NCBI RefSeq assembly: GCF_947503875.1
Contig: NZ_CANNFH010000004.1
Location: 310,001-374,000 of the forward strand
Direction: 5' to 3'
Source of the DNA: an uncultured Polaribacter sp.
Lineage (GTDB): Bacteria > Bacteroidota > Bacteroidia > Flavobacteriales > Flavobacteriaceae
Length of the DNA: 64,000 nt
Under the pieces are notes generated by a model that saw only the letters and a list, made by a program, of their open reading frames with translations, was not told where the DNA came from and ran no database searches. Made by a program: the position numbers and the translations under genes. The stretch's first letter is position 1, and every line of letters starts with the position of its first letter. Shown here piece after piece: positions 23,761 through 33,067 of the stretch.

Positions 23761-25122
23761 CTAAGCAAACAAAGTAGCAAAAGCCTCTTCAATTTTACCC
23801 ACTAAAACCAGTTTAATACCATGATTTTTAGAGGTTATTTTATTGTATTTAGAAGCTACAAAACTTTTATAACCTAATTTTTCTGCTTCTAAAATACGTT
23901 GGTCTATTTTAGAAACAGGTCTTATTTCGCCTGCTAAACCTACTTCTGCCGCAAAACAAACATTTGGGTTTATAGCAATATCTTGGTTAGAAGATAAAAT
24001 AGCAGCAACTACAGCTAAATCAATGGCAGGATCGTCTACATTAATACCACCAGTTATGTTTAAAAACACATCTTTTGCGCCCAATTTAAAACCTGCACGT
24101 TTTTCTAAAACAGCCAAAAGCATGTTTAAACGCTTTAAATTGTAGCCGGTTGTAGAACGTTGTGGTGTACCATAAACTGCCGTAGAAACCAACGCTTGTA
24201 TCTCTATCATTAAAGGTCTTATGCCTTCTAAAGTACTGGCAATTGCAGTACCACTTAAATCGGCATCTTTTTTAGAAATTAAAATTTCTGATGGATTGGA
24301 GATTTCTCGTAAACCGTTAGACAACATTTCATAAATACCTAATTCTGAGGTAGAACCAAATCGGTTTTTTTGGCTGCGTAAAATTCTGTAGGTGTGGTTT
24401 CTATCGCCTTCAAATTGTAACACAACATCTACCATGTGTTCTAAAATTTTTGGTCCTGCAATGTTACCTTCTTTGTTAATATGGCCAATTAATAAAACAG
24501 GTGTTGCTGTTTCTTTGGCAAATTTTATAAGTTCTGCACTGGTTTCTCTAATTTGAGAAATGCTACCAGGAGAAGCTTCTATAGCATTGGTATGTAAGGT
24601 TTGTATGGAGTCTATTACCAAAACTTCGGGTGCTGTTACTTCTATATTTTTAAAAATTTGTTGGGTGTTGGTTTCCGTTAAAATTAAACAGTTAGAGTTG
24701 TTGGCATCTAAACGTTCTGCTCTCATTTTTATTTGAGATTGACTTTCTTCGCCAGAAACATACAACACTTTTTGACTAATATTTAAGGCCACTTGCAACA
24801 ATAAAGTAGATTTACCAATACCAGGTTCTCCGCCTAAAAGTGTTACAGAACCTTTTACCAAACCACCACCTAAAACAGTATCTAGCTCGTTATTGTTGGT
24901 AACTACTCTTTCTTCTGGGTTTAGTTGAATATCCGCAATTTTAAGCGGTTTATTTATGCTTTGTTTTGCGGTTGTGCTTTGTTTCCAAATGCGTTTTTCT
25001 TCTTTTTGAATGACTTCTTCTACGATGGTGTTCCATTCTTTACAGGCGCCACATTGCCCAATCCATTTTGCGTGTTGGGTGCCACAATTCTGACAGAAAA
25101 AAGTTGTTTTGGTTTTGGCCAT
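23761..25122 (-). CDS. radA: DNA repair protein RadA
   Basis: 453 residues, the usual RadA/Sms length. The N-terminal C4 zinc finger (CQNCGTQHAKWIGQCGAC, 9-26) precedes a RecA-like ATPase core with Walker A GEPGIGKST (about 95-103). The RadA-specific SQKNRFGS motif (about 245) and a Lon-like C-terminal domain (VGLAGEIRPV near 403) complete it. RadA is a hexameric helicase that extends heteroduplex during recombination and helps process branched DNA. It is leftward, followed by the 83-aa gene. The identity is clear. Confidence 0.96.
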   Translation of the reverse strand: MAKTKTTFFCQNCGTQHAKWIGQCGACKEWNTIVEEVIQKEEKRIWKQSTTAKQSINKPLKIADIQLNPEERVVTNNNELDTVLGGGLVKGSVTLLGGEPGIGKSTLLLQVALNISQKVLYVSGEESQSQIKMRAERLDANNSNCLILTETNTQQIFKNIEVTAPEVLVIDSIQTLHTNAIEASPGSISQIRETSAELIKFAKETATPVLLIGHINKEGNIAGPKILEHMVDVVLQFEGDRNHTYRILRSQKNRFGSTSELGIYEMLSNGLREISNPSEILISKKDADLSGTAIASTLEGIRPLMIEIQALVSTAVYGTPQRSTTGYNLKRLNMLLAVLEKRAGFKLGAKDVFLNITGGINVDDPAIDLAVVAAILSSNQDIAINPNVCFAAEVGLAGEIRPVSKIDQRILEAEKLGYKSFVASKYNKITSKNHGIKLVLVGKIEEAFATLFA

Positions 25123-25132
25123 GGGTTATGAG

Positions 25133-25360
25133 TTGTAAAGTTTGAAAGTTTTAATGTTGTAAAGTTACAAAGTTTTGACTTTAGAATTTTATGAAATTTG
25201 AATAGAATTGTGCTGTTTTGGTGTTTTGTTATTTTGATTTTAGGTGAAATCTCACAAGATGAGAAAGGTAGTAATTTTAAAGAAAGTAAACATTATGGGA
25301 TTTTTCACTAGCGTTCGAAATGATATGCGTCCAAAAGTTTTCTGTTAGCCAGCAAGTACT
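25133..25360. other. Intergenic gap upstream of radA, no gene seen
   Basis: AT-rich sequence with repeated AAAGTTT-like words near 25136-25180 that could hold the radA promoter. No ORF was found. It merges on the right into a structured dispersed repeat. Confidence 0.5.
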
Positions 25361-25473
25361 TGCGTTAGTGATTGAAACGGCATCCTTTTTGCTGGGTCCT
25401 GAATTTAATTCAGGATCTAGCAAAAAGATATAGTGGAAAGCACGACCACGCTTTTTCGCGTGGTAACGCCCAA
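25361..25473 (-). repeat. Structured interspersed element of Bacteroidota type
   Basis: Conserved words are TGCGTTAGTGATTGAAACGG, CATCCTTTTTGCT, AGCAAAAAGATATAGTGGAA and TAACGCCC. Nested hairpins are seen: the CTTTTTGCT/AGCAAAAAG stem encloses TCCTGAATT/AATTCAGGA, and CCACGC/GCGTGG (25446-25463) forms a second. From memory, near-identical elements are found downstream of many genes in Flavobacteriia, often read in the orientation ending in CTAACGCA on the minus strand. It sits just past the stop of the leftward flippase-like gene. Role unknown; it may be a transcribed structured RNA or a non-autonomous mobile repeat. Confidence 0.65.
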
Positions 25474-25476
25474 ATA

Positions 25477-26421
25477 CTATTTATTTTTATTTACTAATGG
25501 AAGTAATAAAAAGGCCAAACCTCCAAAAACGATTATCATGACAGTTTGTGCGGTCCACATAATCCAACCAAAAGCGGTGGCAGGTTCTGTGGCAATATTA
25601 AATAAAGCTAAAGCACCAGCTACTGCAATAGGGTATAAACCAATACCGCCATTTGTGGCTGCAATGGAAAAGCCGCCGGCTATAAAACCAATTAAAATGC
25701 CACCAAAAGGTACGTTTAAACCATTTATTGCTGGTATTGTTGCCCAAAACATGGCTACATACATTACCCAAATAAACACGGTATGAAAAATAAATGCCCA
25801 CTTATTTTTCATTTTAAATATACTGGTTAAGCCTTCTACCAAACCACTAACAAAGGTTTTAATTTTTAGTAAAAAACCGGTTTTTGCTTTTTTTACAAAG
25901 CGAATAAAAACGAAAGCTAATGTTGCTAAAATGGTAAGGCCAATAAAAATTTTAGTTGGGTCGAAGTTTTTGGTTAGCAGTTCCCAAATAAAATCGAATT
26001 GTACAAAAAGTGTAATGGCTACAATGCTAAGCATCATTATTAAATCTGCAATTCTTTCTGCTACAATGGTTCCAAACCCTTTTTCGAACGGAATTTTCTC
26101 GTAGTTGGTCATTACTGTGGCTCTGGAAATTTCTCCTGCTCTGGGTAAGGCTAAATTTACCAAATACCCTACTAAAACTGCTAAAACACTGTTGGTAAAT
26201 TTGGGTTTAAAACCTAAAGGTGCCAACATAAACTTCCAACGATAGGCTCTAGATAAATGGCTTAAAATACCAAAGAAAAGTCCAAGAAAAATCCAACTAT
26301 AATTGGCTTCTTTAAAATAACCAATTAATATTTCTAAAGAGATTTTAGAGAGCGAGTACCAAACTAAAAAACCTCCCAAAACGAGAGGTAATATGGTTTT
26401 TAAAATTTTTTTGATGTTCAA
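25477..26421 (-). CDS. Flippase-like integral membrane protein (lysylphosphatidylglycerol synthase TM / UPF0104 family)
   Basis: A 314-residue membrane protein with about eight hydrophobic segments. Motif SHLSRAYRWKFML (about 55-67) and NLALPRAGEISRATVM (about 92-107) are typical of the family that includes the membrane half of MprF and presumed lipid flippases. The loop TNYEKIPFEKGFGTIVAERIAD is another family block. The soluble aminoacyl-transfer domain of MprF is absent, so lysyl-lipid synthesis is not expected; lipid translocation is an inference. Its start lies 2 bp after the panD stop, so it is cotranscribed with panD. Confidence 0.85.
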   Translation of the reverse strand: MNIKKILKTILPLVLGGFLVWYSLSKISLEILIGYFKEANYSWIFLGLFFGILSHLSRAYRWKFMLAPLGFKPKFTNSVLAVLVGYLVNLALPRAGEISRATVMTNYEKIPFEKGFGTIVAERIADLIMMLSIVAITLFVQFDFIWELLTKNFDPTKIFIGLTILATLAFVFIRFVKKAKTGFLLKIKTFVSGLVEGLTSIFKMKNKWAFIFHTVFIWVMYVAMFWATIPAINGLNVPFGGILIGFIAGGFSIAATNGGIGLYPIAVAGALALFNIATEPATAFGWIMWTAQTVMIIVFGGLAFLLLPLVNKNK

Positions 26422-26423
26422 AA

Positions 26424-26774
26424 TTAGGTAAGTGTATTGTCTTTTTCGTTAGGAAAAACTAATGATGGTTTAAAGTTTTTTGCTTCTTCAAAATCCATAA
26501 ATCCGTAAACAATTAGTATTAAAACATCGCCAACGGCCACTCTTCTTGCAGCAGCACCGTTTAAAGTAATTTCTCCACTACCTCTTGGTCCTGGAATTGC
26601 GTAGGTTTCTAAACGCTCGCCATTATTGTTGTTTACTATTTGAACGCGTTCGCCTTCTATAATGTTGGCAGCATCCATTAAATCTTGGTCTATGGTAATG
26701 CTGCCTATATAATTTAAATCTGCACCTGTAACTTTTACACGGTGGATTTTAGATTTTACTACTTGTACTAACAT
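26424..26774 (-). CDS. panD: Aspartate 1-decarboxylase precursor
   Basis: The 116-residue pyruvoyl enzyme makes beta-alanine from aspartate for pantothenate and coenzyme A. The self-cleavage site Gly24-Ser25 in YIGSITID is intact, with Lys9 (KSKIHRV), Thr/Tyr residues near 57 and the NGAAAR block (about 72-77) in place. The length equals the family norm. It is in a leftward group, with panC upstream (132 bp away, with a dispersed repeat in between) and the flippase-like gene downstream. PanD product and PanC substrate meet in the same pathway, fitting the linkage. Confidence 0.95.
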   Translation of the reverse strand: MLVQVVKSKIHRVKVTGADLNYIGSITIDQDLMDAANIIEGERVQIVNNNNGERLETYAIPGPRGSGEITLNGAAARRVAVGDVLILIVYGFMDFEEAKNFKPSLVFPNEKDNTLT

Positions 26775-26857
26775 ATTACAAAAATAGGTTTTTTTAGTGA
26801 AAAGTTGTTTTAAAAGTTTTTATGCAGACTATTAAAAAAAATGTATTGATTTATTAT

Positions 26858-26884
26858 GAGCTCTCGACTGCGCCCGAACTGAAA
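26858..26884. repeat. Dispersed repeat between panD and panC
   Basis: CTCTCGACTGCGCCCGAACTG is an inverted-orientation relative of the repeat at 1997-2024. Such units are common between genes in Flavobacteria (recalled). Confidence 0.5.
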
Positions 26885-26905
26885 ATTGATGGTTAAATAA
26901 ACTAG

Positions 26906-27751
26906 TTATTTCAAACGAATATTATCTATTAATCTAATTCTACCCGCAAAAACAGCTATAAATGCTCTGTATTTTTTGTTTTTTTCTTTTTTAATGGCAG
27001 TTTCTAATGTTTTTTCTTCTGCAATGGTAAAATATTCTAATTCTAATAAAGGATGTTCTTTAAATTTTTTGGTTACCCAAGCTGTAATTTTAGTAGCATT
27101 TTCTGTGCCAAATTTCTTTTTGGCTTTTTTTAATATTTTGTAAATAAAAGGAGCAGCGTTTCTGTAGTCTTCTGTAAGTCTCGTGTTTCTAGAGCTCATA
27201 GCCAAACCATCTGCTTCTCTAAAAATGGCACAACCTTTAATTTTTACAGGCAAATTATTTTTTTTCACCATTTTTTTGATGATCTGCAATTGCTGAAAAT
27301 CTTTTTCGCCAAAATACGCTTTGTTGGGTGTTATAATTTCAAATAAAGTTTTTACAATAGTGCCTACGCCATTAAAATGGCCATCTCTAAATTTGCCTTC
27401 CATTTGATGCTCTAAACCATCAAAATTAAATTTTTCTGAACTTATATTTGCTGCATAAATTTCTGCTACTGTTGGATGAAACAGTACATCACAAGCTACA
27501 GACTTTAACAATTTAATATCGTTTTCTAGCGTTTTTGGGTATTTTTTTAAATCTTCTGCATTATCAAATTGTGTAGGATTCACAAAAATACTAACTACAA
27601 CAACATCGTTTTTTTGTTTTGCTTTTTTAATAAGAGACAAATGGCCTTGGTGTAAAGCACCCATTGTGGGCACAAAACCAATGGTTTTGTGATTTGTTTT
27701 AAGGTTTAAAAGACAGGCTTTTACGTCTTTTTTAAGGTCGAAAATTTTCAT
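26906..27751 (-). CDS. panC: Pantothenate synthetase
   Basis: The 281-residue ATP-dependent ligase joins pantoate and beta-alanine. The HxGH nucleotide motif is His34-Gln-Gly-His37 in PTMGALHQGHLSL; FVNPTQFD (about 57-64), GEKDFQQLQII (about 147-157) and the AMSSRN motif (about 186-191) complete the active site. Length matches the family. Its minus-strand promoter is TAAGTTTG at 27775-27782, and it is divergent from the glycogen-synthase-like gene. With panD nearby, this gives both bacterial steps around beta-alanine. Confidence 0.95.
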   Translation of the reverse strand: MKIFDLKKDVKACLLNLKTNHKTIGFVPTMGALHQGHLSLIKKAKQKNDVVVVSIFVNPTQFDNAEDLKKYPKTLENDIKLLKSVACDVLFHPTVAEIYAANISSEKFNFDGLEHQMEGKFRDGHFNGVGTIVKTLFEIITPNKAYFGEKDFQQLQIIKKMVKKNNLPVKIKGCAIFREADGLAMSSRNTRLTEDYRNAAPFIYKILKKAKKKFGTENATKITAWVTKKFKEHPLLELEYFTIAEEKTLETAIKKEKNKKYRAFIAVFAGRIRLIDNIRLK

Positions 27752-27774
27752 AGTTGTAGCATTGCTAAGGTGTG

Positions 27775-27782
27775 CAAACTTA
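27775..27782 (-). promoter_or_regulatory. -7 promoter element for panC
   Basis: TAAGTTTG on the minus strand matches TAnnTTTG exactly, 23 bp upstream of the panC start codon. Confidence 0.6.
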
Positions 27783-27849
27783 CCATTTTAACACGATATT
27801 TACATAAAAATTTGTATTTTCGCAAATCTTACAAAAAGAGTTTGATTTA

Positions 27850-28659
27850 ATGAAGGATAAAAGAATATTATTTGTTTCGTCTGAAGTAGTACCTTACTTG
27901 CCAGAAACAGAGTTATCGTCTACTGCATTTAACGCGGCAAAAAATGCACATTCTAAAGGAGTACAAACCCGTATTTTTATGCCACGATATGGTGTAATTA
28001 ACGAAAGAAGACACCAATTACACGAAGTAATTCGTTTATCTGGGATGAACTTAGTAGTAAATGATATGGATATGCCCTTAATTATTAAAGTGGCGTCTAT
28101 ACCAAAAGAAAGAATGCAAGTTTACTTTATAGATAATGAAGAGTATTTTAAAAGAAAAGCAGTTTTTTCTGATGAAGATGATACCTTGTTTGAAGATAAT
28201 GATGAACGTGCTATCTTTTTTGCAAAAGGTGTTATAGAAACCGTTAAAAAATTAAACTGGGCACCAGATATTATTCATGTGCATGGTTGGATGGCTTCTT
28301 TATTGCCTTTATATTTAAGAGAGTTTTATAATGAAGAGCCGCTTTTTACAGAAAGTAAAATTGTAACTTCCATATACAATAATCCTTTTGAAGGTGAGTT
28401 AAATACAGAATTGGCAGAGAAAGTTGAGTTCGATTTTAAAGCGGATAAGAAAATTGCAACAATTAAAACACCTAACCATACAAACATAATTAAAAGTGCC
28501 ATAGAAAATTCTGACGCTGTAATACACGGTAGTGAAAATATTTCTGAGGAAATTACCTCGTTTATTGACGAGAAAGAAATTCCGGTTTTAGGTTTTCAAG
28601 AAGAAAACTTTAAGGAAAGTTATTTAAATTTTTACACGGATTTAGTATCCGAAAAATAA
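27850..28659 (+). CDS. Glycogen/starch synthase N-terminal-domain protein
   Basis: The 269-residue protein corresponds to the N-terminal GT5 domain of glycogen synthase: RILFVSSEVVPYLP (4-17), VQTRIFMPRYGVI (about 39-51), IIHVHGWMASLLPLYLRE (about 138-155). The C-terminal GT-B half with the ADP-glucose site is missing, although the protein ends naturally. In full-length enzymes the loop after the start carries KxGGL; here the equivalent position reads LPETELSSTAF. I recall this half-size form as standard in Flavobacteria, placed between panC and a DUF4270 gene. Catalytic activity in glycogen synthesis is doubtful. A near-match -7 element TATTTTCG lies at 27815-27822. Confidence 0.82.
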   Translation: MKDKRILFVSSEVVPYLPETELSSTAFNAAKNAHSKGVQTRIFMPRYGVINERRHQLHEVIRLSGMNLVVNDMDMPLIIKVASIPKERMQVYFIDNEEYFKRKAVFSDEDDTLFEDNDERAIFFAKGVIETVKKLNWAPDIIHVHGWMASLLPLYLREFYNEEPLFTESKIVTSIYNNPFEGELNTELAEKVEFDFKADKKIATIKTPNHTNIIKSAIENSDAVIHGSENISEEITSFIDEKEIPVLGFQEENFKESYLNFYTDLVSEK

Positions 28660-28669
28660 TTGTTTTAAG

Positions 28670-30286
28670 GTGAAAAGTATTTTAAAAAAGAGCATACATT
28701 TTAGTGCTTTACTATTGTTGGTTGTAGCAATTATATCTTGCGAAAAAGATTTTACAGATATTAATTCTGGTGTGGTTAGTAATACTGTGTTTTCTACAAA
28801 AGATACAGTTTTAGATGTAATAGTAACCAACGCACCTTTAGAAAATATAAGAACAGATGGTTTAAGTTTGTTAACAACACCGTTTTTTGGTTTTCAGGGG
28901 CAATATTTATTAGGAGCTTATGTAAACGAAAATTATGAAAGTTTTGAAGCTTCTCTTGTAACACAGGTAAATATTGATACCAGACTTACAAAAACTACTT
29001 TTGATAATGTTTCTAATTTAAGAGTACAAACTACTATTGATACTGTTTTTATTAGATTGCCTTATCATGCTACTTTGCAATCTAATACAGATACACCTGT
29101 TTTTGAACTAGATTCTGTAGTAGGAAACCAGTCTTTTGATATAAATGTTTTTGAATTGACAACATTTTTAAATACGTTAAATCCTGCAGATCCGTCTAAA
29201 ACAAACCGTTTTTTTTCTGATACTGAATACCAAATCAATCCAGAGAATTTAACTGCTGAAAATTTTAAAGAGTTTAAACCAACAGCAAAAGATACTTTAA
29301 TTATAGTAAAACGTAGAAATAGTTTGGGAGTAGTGTATGATATAGATTCTGTGCGTTACCCAATTACTGCAAACTCTAACATAGGTTTACCTATGGCTAT
29401 AATTCCTTTAAAAAATAGCTTTGCAGAAGAAGTATTCTTAAACAATTACCAAACACCTAATTTTGCTTCGCAAGCAGCTTTTAATGACTACTTTAGAGGT
29501 ATTGTAATTGAAGCGAAAGAAAGAGACCAACCTACAGGAGAAAGAGGTGGTTCTTTAATTTCGTTTAACTTAAGAAGTTCGGTGGCTGCAGCCGCAAACC
29601 CACAAATAGAAGTTTTTTACTCTAATACATATTTTACTCCAAATAATGAAATAGATACTATTATCAAACAAAATCACAGCTTTCAATTGGGTGGAGTTCC
29701 TGGTAGTGTTTCTAATAACAGATACGCTATGCAAAACAGAGTTTACCCAGATAATAATGAGGTAATATTGCAAGGTGCAGCTGGTTCTGAGGCTTCCGTA
29801 CAAATATTAAACAACGAGCAAATAAATCTTTTAAAATCTAAAAATTGGTTAGTTAATGATGCTGCTTTAACGTTTTATATAAATCAAGAATCAGATGTTA
29901 CAAATGCGCCTTTTAGACTTTATTTATATAAGAACGGTGTTAATAATGCTGGGCAAAATATTCAAAGTCAAATAAAAGATGTTATATCCGAAGGCCCATT
30001 TATTTTTGGCGGTGGTGTGCAGTTGGATAATGAGAATAGAAAAGATAGTTATACATTTAAAATTACAGATTACCTATCTGATTTTTTAAGTGGAGAAGAG
30101 GTTTATAACCCTTCTTTGAGGTTAAAGGTTTTTAACACGTCTGATGTTCCACTTTCCCCTGGAGACACATTATTTACAAGATATAATTGGAACCCAAAAG
30201 CAGTTTCTATTTTAAATGGAGACAACGCTTTAAATGGAGCTAGAAGGGCGCAATTAAAGATTTTTTACACCGAAAAAGAAAATTAA
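28670..30286 (+). CDS. DUF4270 lipoprotein
   Basis: A 538-residue lipoprotein with lipidated Cys at the end of the LLLVVAIISC signal (Cys24). The middle and C-terminal parts follow the DUF4270 pattern: FDNVSNLRVQTTIDTVFIRL, GIVIEAKERDQP near 278, and an end block with LRLKVFNT, ARRAQLKIFYTEK. The function is unknown in this Bacteroidota-only family; beta-rich surface structure is likely. The start is GTG 28670, 10 bp after the previous stop, because it precedes the signal peptide directly. glmS follows after 14 bp. Confidence 0.85.
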   Translation: MKSILKKSIHFSALLLLVVAIISCEKDFTDINSGVVSNTVFSTKDTVLDVIVTNAPLENIRTDGLSLLTTPFFGFQGQYLLGAYVNENYESFEASLVTQVNIDTRLTKTTFDNVSNLRVQTTIDTVFIRLPYHATLQSNTDTPVFELDSVVGNQSFDINVFELTTFLNTLNPADPSKTNRFFSDTEYQINPENLTAENFKEFKPTAKDTLIIVKRRNSLGVVYDIDSVRYPITANSNIGLPMAIIPLKNSFAEEVFLNNYQTPNFASQAAFNDYFRGIVIEAKERDQPTGERGGSLISFNLRSSVAAAANPQIEVFYSNTYFTPNNEIDTIIKQNHSFQLGGVPGSVSNNRYAMQNRVYPDNNEVILQGAAGSEASVQILNNEQINLLKSKNWLVNDAALTFYINQESDVTNAPFRLYLYKNGVNNAGQNIQSQIKDVISEGPFIFGGGVQLDNENRKDSYTFKITDYLSDFLSGEEVYNPSLRLKVFNTSDVPLSPGDTLFTRYNWNPKAVSILNGDNALNGARRAQLKIFYTEKEN

Positions 30287-30300
30287 TCAACCAAAAAACT

Positions 30301-32157
30301 ATGTGTGGAATTACAGGATATATAGGTTTTAGAGACGCTTACCCAATTGTTATAAATGGTTTAAAAAGGCTAGAGTATAGAGGTTACGATAGTGCTGGAA
30401 TAATGACGTATAATGAAGGTAAAATACAATTATCTAAAACAAAAGGCAAAGTCTCTGATTTAGAGTTGATTACAAATAAAGAAGAAGAAAGAAAAAAAGG
30501 AACTATTGGAATGGGACACACACGTTGGGCAACACATGGTGTGCCAAATGATGTGAATTCTCATCCTCACTTTTCGCAATCGGGAGATTTAGTTATTGTA
30601 CACAATGGAATTATAGAAAATTATGATACGCTTAGAAAAGAGCTAATTAAAAGAGGTTATAATTTTAAAAGTGATACAGATACAGAGGTACTTATTAATC
30701 TTATAGAAGAAGTTAAAAAGAAAGAAAACTGCAAATTAGGACAAGCAGTGCAGCTCGCTTTAAATAATGTTATTGGTGCATATGCCATTGCTGTTTTTGA
30801 TAAAACAAAACCAAATGAAATTGTAGTGGCACGTTTAGGAAGTCCAATTGCAATTGGTGTTGGTAAAGAGAATACAGAGTTTTTTATTGCTTCAGACGCT
30901 TCACCATTTATAGAATATACTAAAAATGCTATTTATTTAGAAGATGAAGAAATGGCAATTATTAAATTGGGCAAGCCAATTAAAGTAAGAAGAATAAAAG
31001 ATGATGCTTTAGTAGTTGCAAACATTCAAGAGTTACAAATGAGCTTAGACCAAATTGAAAAAGGTGGTTATGATCATTTTATGCTAAAAGAAATACACGA
31101 GCAACCAAAAGCTATTAAAGATACTTATAGAGGTAGAATGCTTGCAGATGAAGGCATTATTAAGATGTCTGGTATAGATGACAACATGAATAAATTCTTA
31201 AATGCAGAAAGAATTATAATTGTTGCTTGTGGTACATCTTGGCACGCTGGTTTGGTAGGTGAGTATTTACTAGAAGATATGGCTAGAATTCCTGTAGAAG
31301 TGGAATATGCCTCAGAATTTAGATATAGAAACCCTATTATAACACCTAAAGATGTAGTAATTGCAATTTCACAATCTGGTGAAACTGCAGATACACTTGC
31401 AGCTATAAAATTAGCAAAATCTAAAGGAGCTTTTGTATTTGGAATTTGTAATGTTGTAGGTTCTTCTATTGCAAGAGAAACACATGCTGGTGCTTATACT
31501 CATGCAGGTCCAGAAATTGGTGTGGCATCTACTAAGGCTTTTACTACGCAAATAACTGTTTTAACACTAATTTCTTTAAAATTAGCTTCTAAAATGGGTA
31601 CATTGTCTAAAACTGCTTTAAGAATGTATTTGCAAAAAATGCAAACCATACCTAATGATATAGAAAATCTTTTAAAGATTGATGAAAAGGTTAAAGAAAT
31701 TGCCAACGTTTACAAAAATGCCAAAAATTGCTTGTATTTAGGAAGAGGTTTTAATTTTCCTGTAGCATTAGAAGGTGCTTTAAAGTTAAAAGAGATCTCA
31801 TATATACATGCAGAAGGTTACCCTGCTGCAGAAATGAAACATGGCCCAATTGCATTAATTGACGAAAATATGCCAATTTTTGTAATAGCTACCAATAAAG
31901 GGCATTATGAAAAGGTAGTTAGTAATATACAAGAAATAAAATCTAGATCAGGTAAAATTATTGCCATAGTTACAGAAGGAGATACACAGGTTAAAGAAAT
32001 TGCAGATCACGTAATAGAAATTCCAGAAACGGAAGAAGCATTAACACCTTTGTTAACTACAATTCCTTTTCAATTACTTTCTTATCATATTGCTGTAATG
32101 TTAGATAAAAATGTAGATCAGCCAAGAAATTTAGCAAAATCTGTAACGGTGGAGTAA
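30301..32157 (+). CDS. glmS: Glutamine--fructose-6-phosphate aminotransferase (isomerising)
   Basis: The 618-residue enzyme has an N-terminal class II glutamine amidotransferase domain with nucleophile Cys2 (MCGITGYIG) and RLEYRGYDSAG. Two C-terminal SIS sugar-isomerase domains follow (AERIIIVACGTSWHAG, about 301; ISQSGETADTLAA, about 359), then LGRGFNFPVALEGALKLKE and the C-terminal PRNLAKSVTVE. It makes glucosamine-6-phosphate, the first step to UDP-GlcNAc for peptidoglycan and lipopolysaccharide. It closes the group glycogen-synthase-like, DUF4270, glmS and is followed by a terminator at 32187-32214. No leader ribozyme is seen in the 14-bp gap before it. Confidence 0.97.
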   Translation: MCGITGYIGFRDAYPIVINGLKRLEYRGYDSAGIMTYNEGKIQLSKTKGKVSDLELITNKEEERKKGTIGMGHTRWATHGVPNDVNSHPHFSQSGDLVIVHNGIIENYDTLRKELIKRGYNFKSDTDTEVLINLIEEVKKKENCKLGQAVQLALNNVIGAYAIAVFDKTKPNEIVVARLGSPIAIGVGKENTEFFIASDASPFIEYTKNAIYLEDEEMAIIKLGKPIKVRRIKDDALVVANIQELQMSLDQIEKGGYDHFMLKEIHEQPKAIKDTYRGRMLADEGIIKMSGIDDNMNKFLNAERIIIVACGTSWHAGLVGEYLLEDMARIPVEVEYASEFRYRNPIITPKDVVIAISQSGETADTLAAIKLAKSKGAFVFGICNVVGSSIARETHAGAYTHAGPEIGVASTKAFTTQITVLTLISLKLASKMGTLSKTALRMYLQKMQTIPNDIENLLKIDEKVKEIANVYKNAKNCLYLGRGFNFPVALEGALKLKEISYIHAEGYPAAEMKHGPIALIDENMPIFVIATNKGHYEKVVSNIQEIKSRSGKIIAIVTEGDTQVKEIADHVIEIPETEEALTPLLTTIPFQLLSYHIAVMLDKNVDQPRNLAKSVTVE

Positions 32158-32186
32158 TTTATAATAACAACATATTATGATATAAA

Positions 32187-32214
32187 AAACCAGCTACATA
32201 AAGCTGGTTTTTTT
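32187..32214 (+). terminator. Terminator after glmS
   Basis: A 9-bp stem (32187-32195 with 32202-32210) is followed by T-rich sequence, 30 bp past the glmS stop. Confidence 0.82.
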
Positions 32215-32256
32215 AGTATTAAATTTAAATTTTGTGTTGTAAAAAATTAGTTATTT

Positions 32257-32325
32257 GTCATTTCGAACGGAACGAAGTGTAGTTGAGAAATCTCGAATTT
32301 AATTTGAGATTTATCCATTTAAGTC
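32257..32325. repeat. Dispersed repeat between glmS and the FAD-protein gene
   Basis: GTCATTTCGAACGGAACGAA starts the unit and a hairpin AAATCTCGAATT/AATTTGAGATTT (32288-32312) follows. Sequences of the type GTCATTTCGAACG...GAGAAATCTC are repeated throughout flavobacterial genomes (recalled). Nothing else was found in 32215-32455. Confidence 0.55.
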
Positions 32326-32455
32326 AAAATGATTTTAGTTTCAAAGATTATAAATAGTGATTGTCTAACAAAGAGAGTTTTTTAAATCGAACTCACGTTA
32401 ATTAAATTTATATACATTTTTATCACAATATTTTTGATGAAAAAATATTTGAATT

Positions 32456-33067
32456 TTATATGTCTACTTTATCATGTACTTTGGTAGGTATGTTGTTATT
32501 CCATAAAGTTAAAATGTCTGTGGCAACACTTGCGCCAGAGCCAGCTGCAATGGCAAACTGACTTCTTAAGCCGGCAATTGTACCACAACAATACAACCCT
32601 TTTTTAACTAAAAGACTTTCATTTTTTAACTGAATTCTATCTTTAGTTGGGTTGGCTCTTTTATGAGGTTCTATATAAGCATCTAAACCTCTTATAGTAA
32701 AAGGTTTGGCATAATTTAAAGCAAGCACCACGTTTTTAGAAATGTATTCTTTTTTATTAGTGATAATCTTATAACCATCACTAAAATCGTGTATTTCTAT
32801 TACTTTCTCTTTCTCTATTTGAATAACTTCAGGATACAAATCAGATAACTGCTTACTACCTTCTAGTAATATGTTTTTACCTAAAGTAGCAGGTTGCAAA
32901 CCTAATACATTATTAAAAAGCGCATTTTGTAAGTGAGATGCTTTTTGATGCATAATAATACCAACTTTTTTGTCTTTTGAAAATGGTTTTTGCAAACCAG
33001 AACCAAGAATTAAAGCACATTGTAAACCAGAAACACCACCACCAATAATAAGAGTATCAAAAACCAT
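32456..33067 (-). CDS. Short FAD-dependent oxidoreductase-like protein
   Basis: 203 residues, far shorter than the 300-plus of thioredoxin reductase, which it resembles. The N-terminal FAD-binding Rossmann motif DTLIIGGGVSGLQCA (4-18) is present and the C-terminal GLYCCGTIAGLRSQFAIAAGSGASVA (about 157-182, shown in part) resembles the second FAD-contact block of TrxR. The NADPH-binding domain and the redox CxxC between them are absent. It overlaps the upstream marC-like gene by one base on the same strand and is surely cotranscribed. The reductant and substrate are unknown. Similar short proteins are seen in relatives (recalled), so this looks like a defined family and not a truncation. Confidence 0.75.
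   Translation of the reverse strand: MVFDTLIIGGGVSGLQCALILGSGLQKPFSKDKKVGIIMHQKASHLQNALFNNVLGLQPATLGKNILLEGSKQLSDLYPEVIQIEKEKVIEIHDFSDGYKIITNKKEYISKNVVLALNYAKPFTIRGLDAYIEPHKRANPTKDRIQLKNESLLVKKGLYCCGTIAGLRSQFAIAAGSGASVATDILTLWNNNIPTKVHDKVDI

Noticed and set aside
30287..30300. glmS ribozyme
   Set aside because: The gap before glmS is only 14 bp, too short, and this element is not expected in this phylum.
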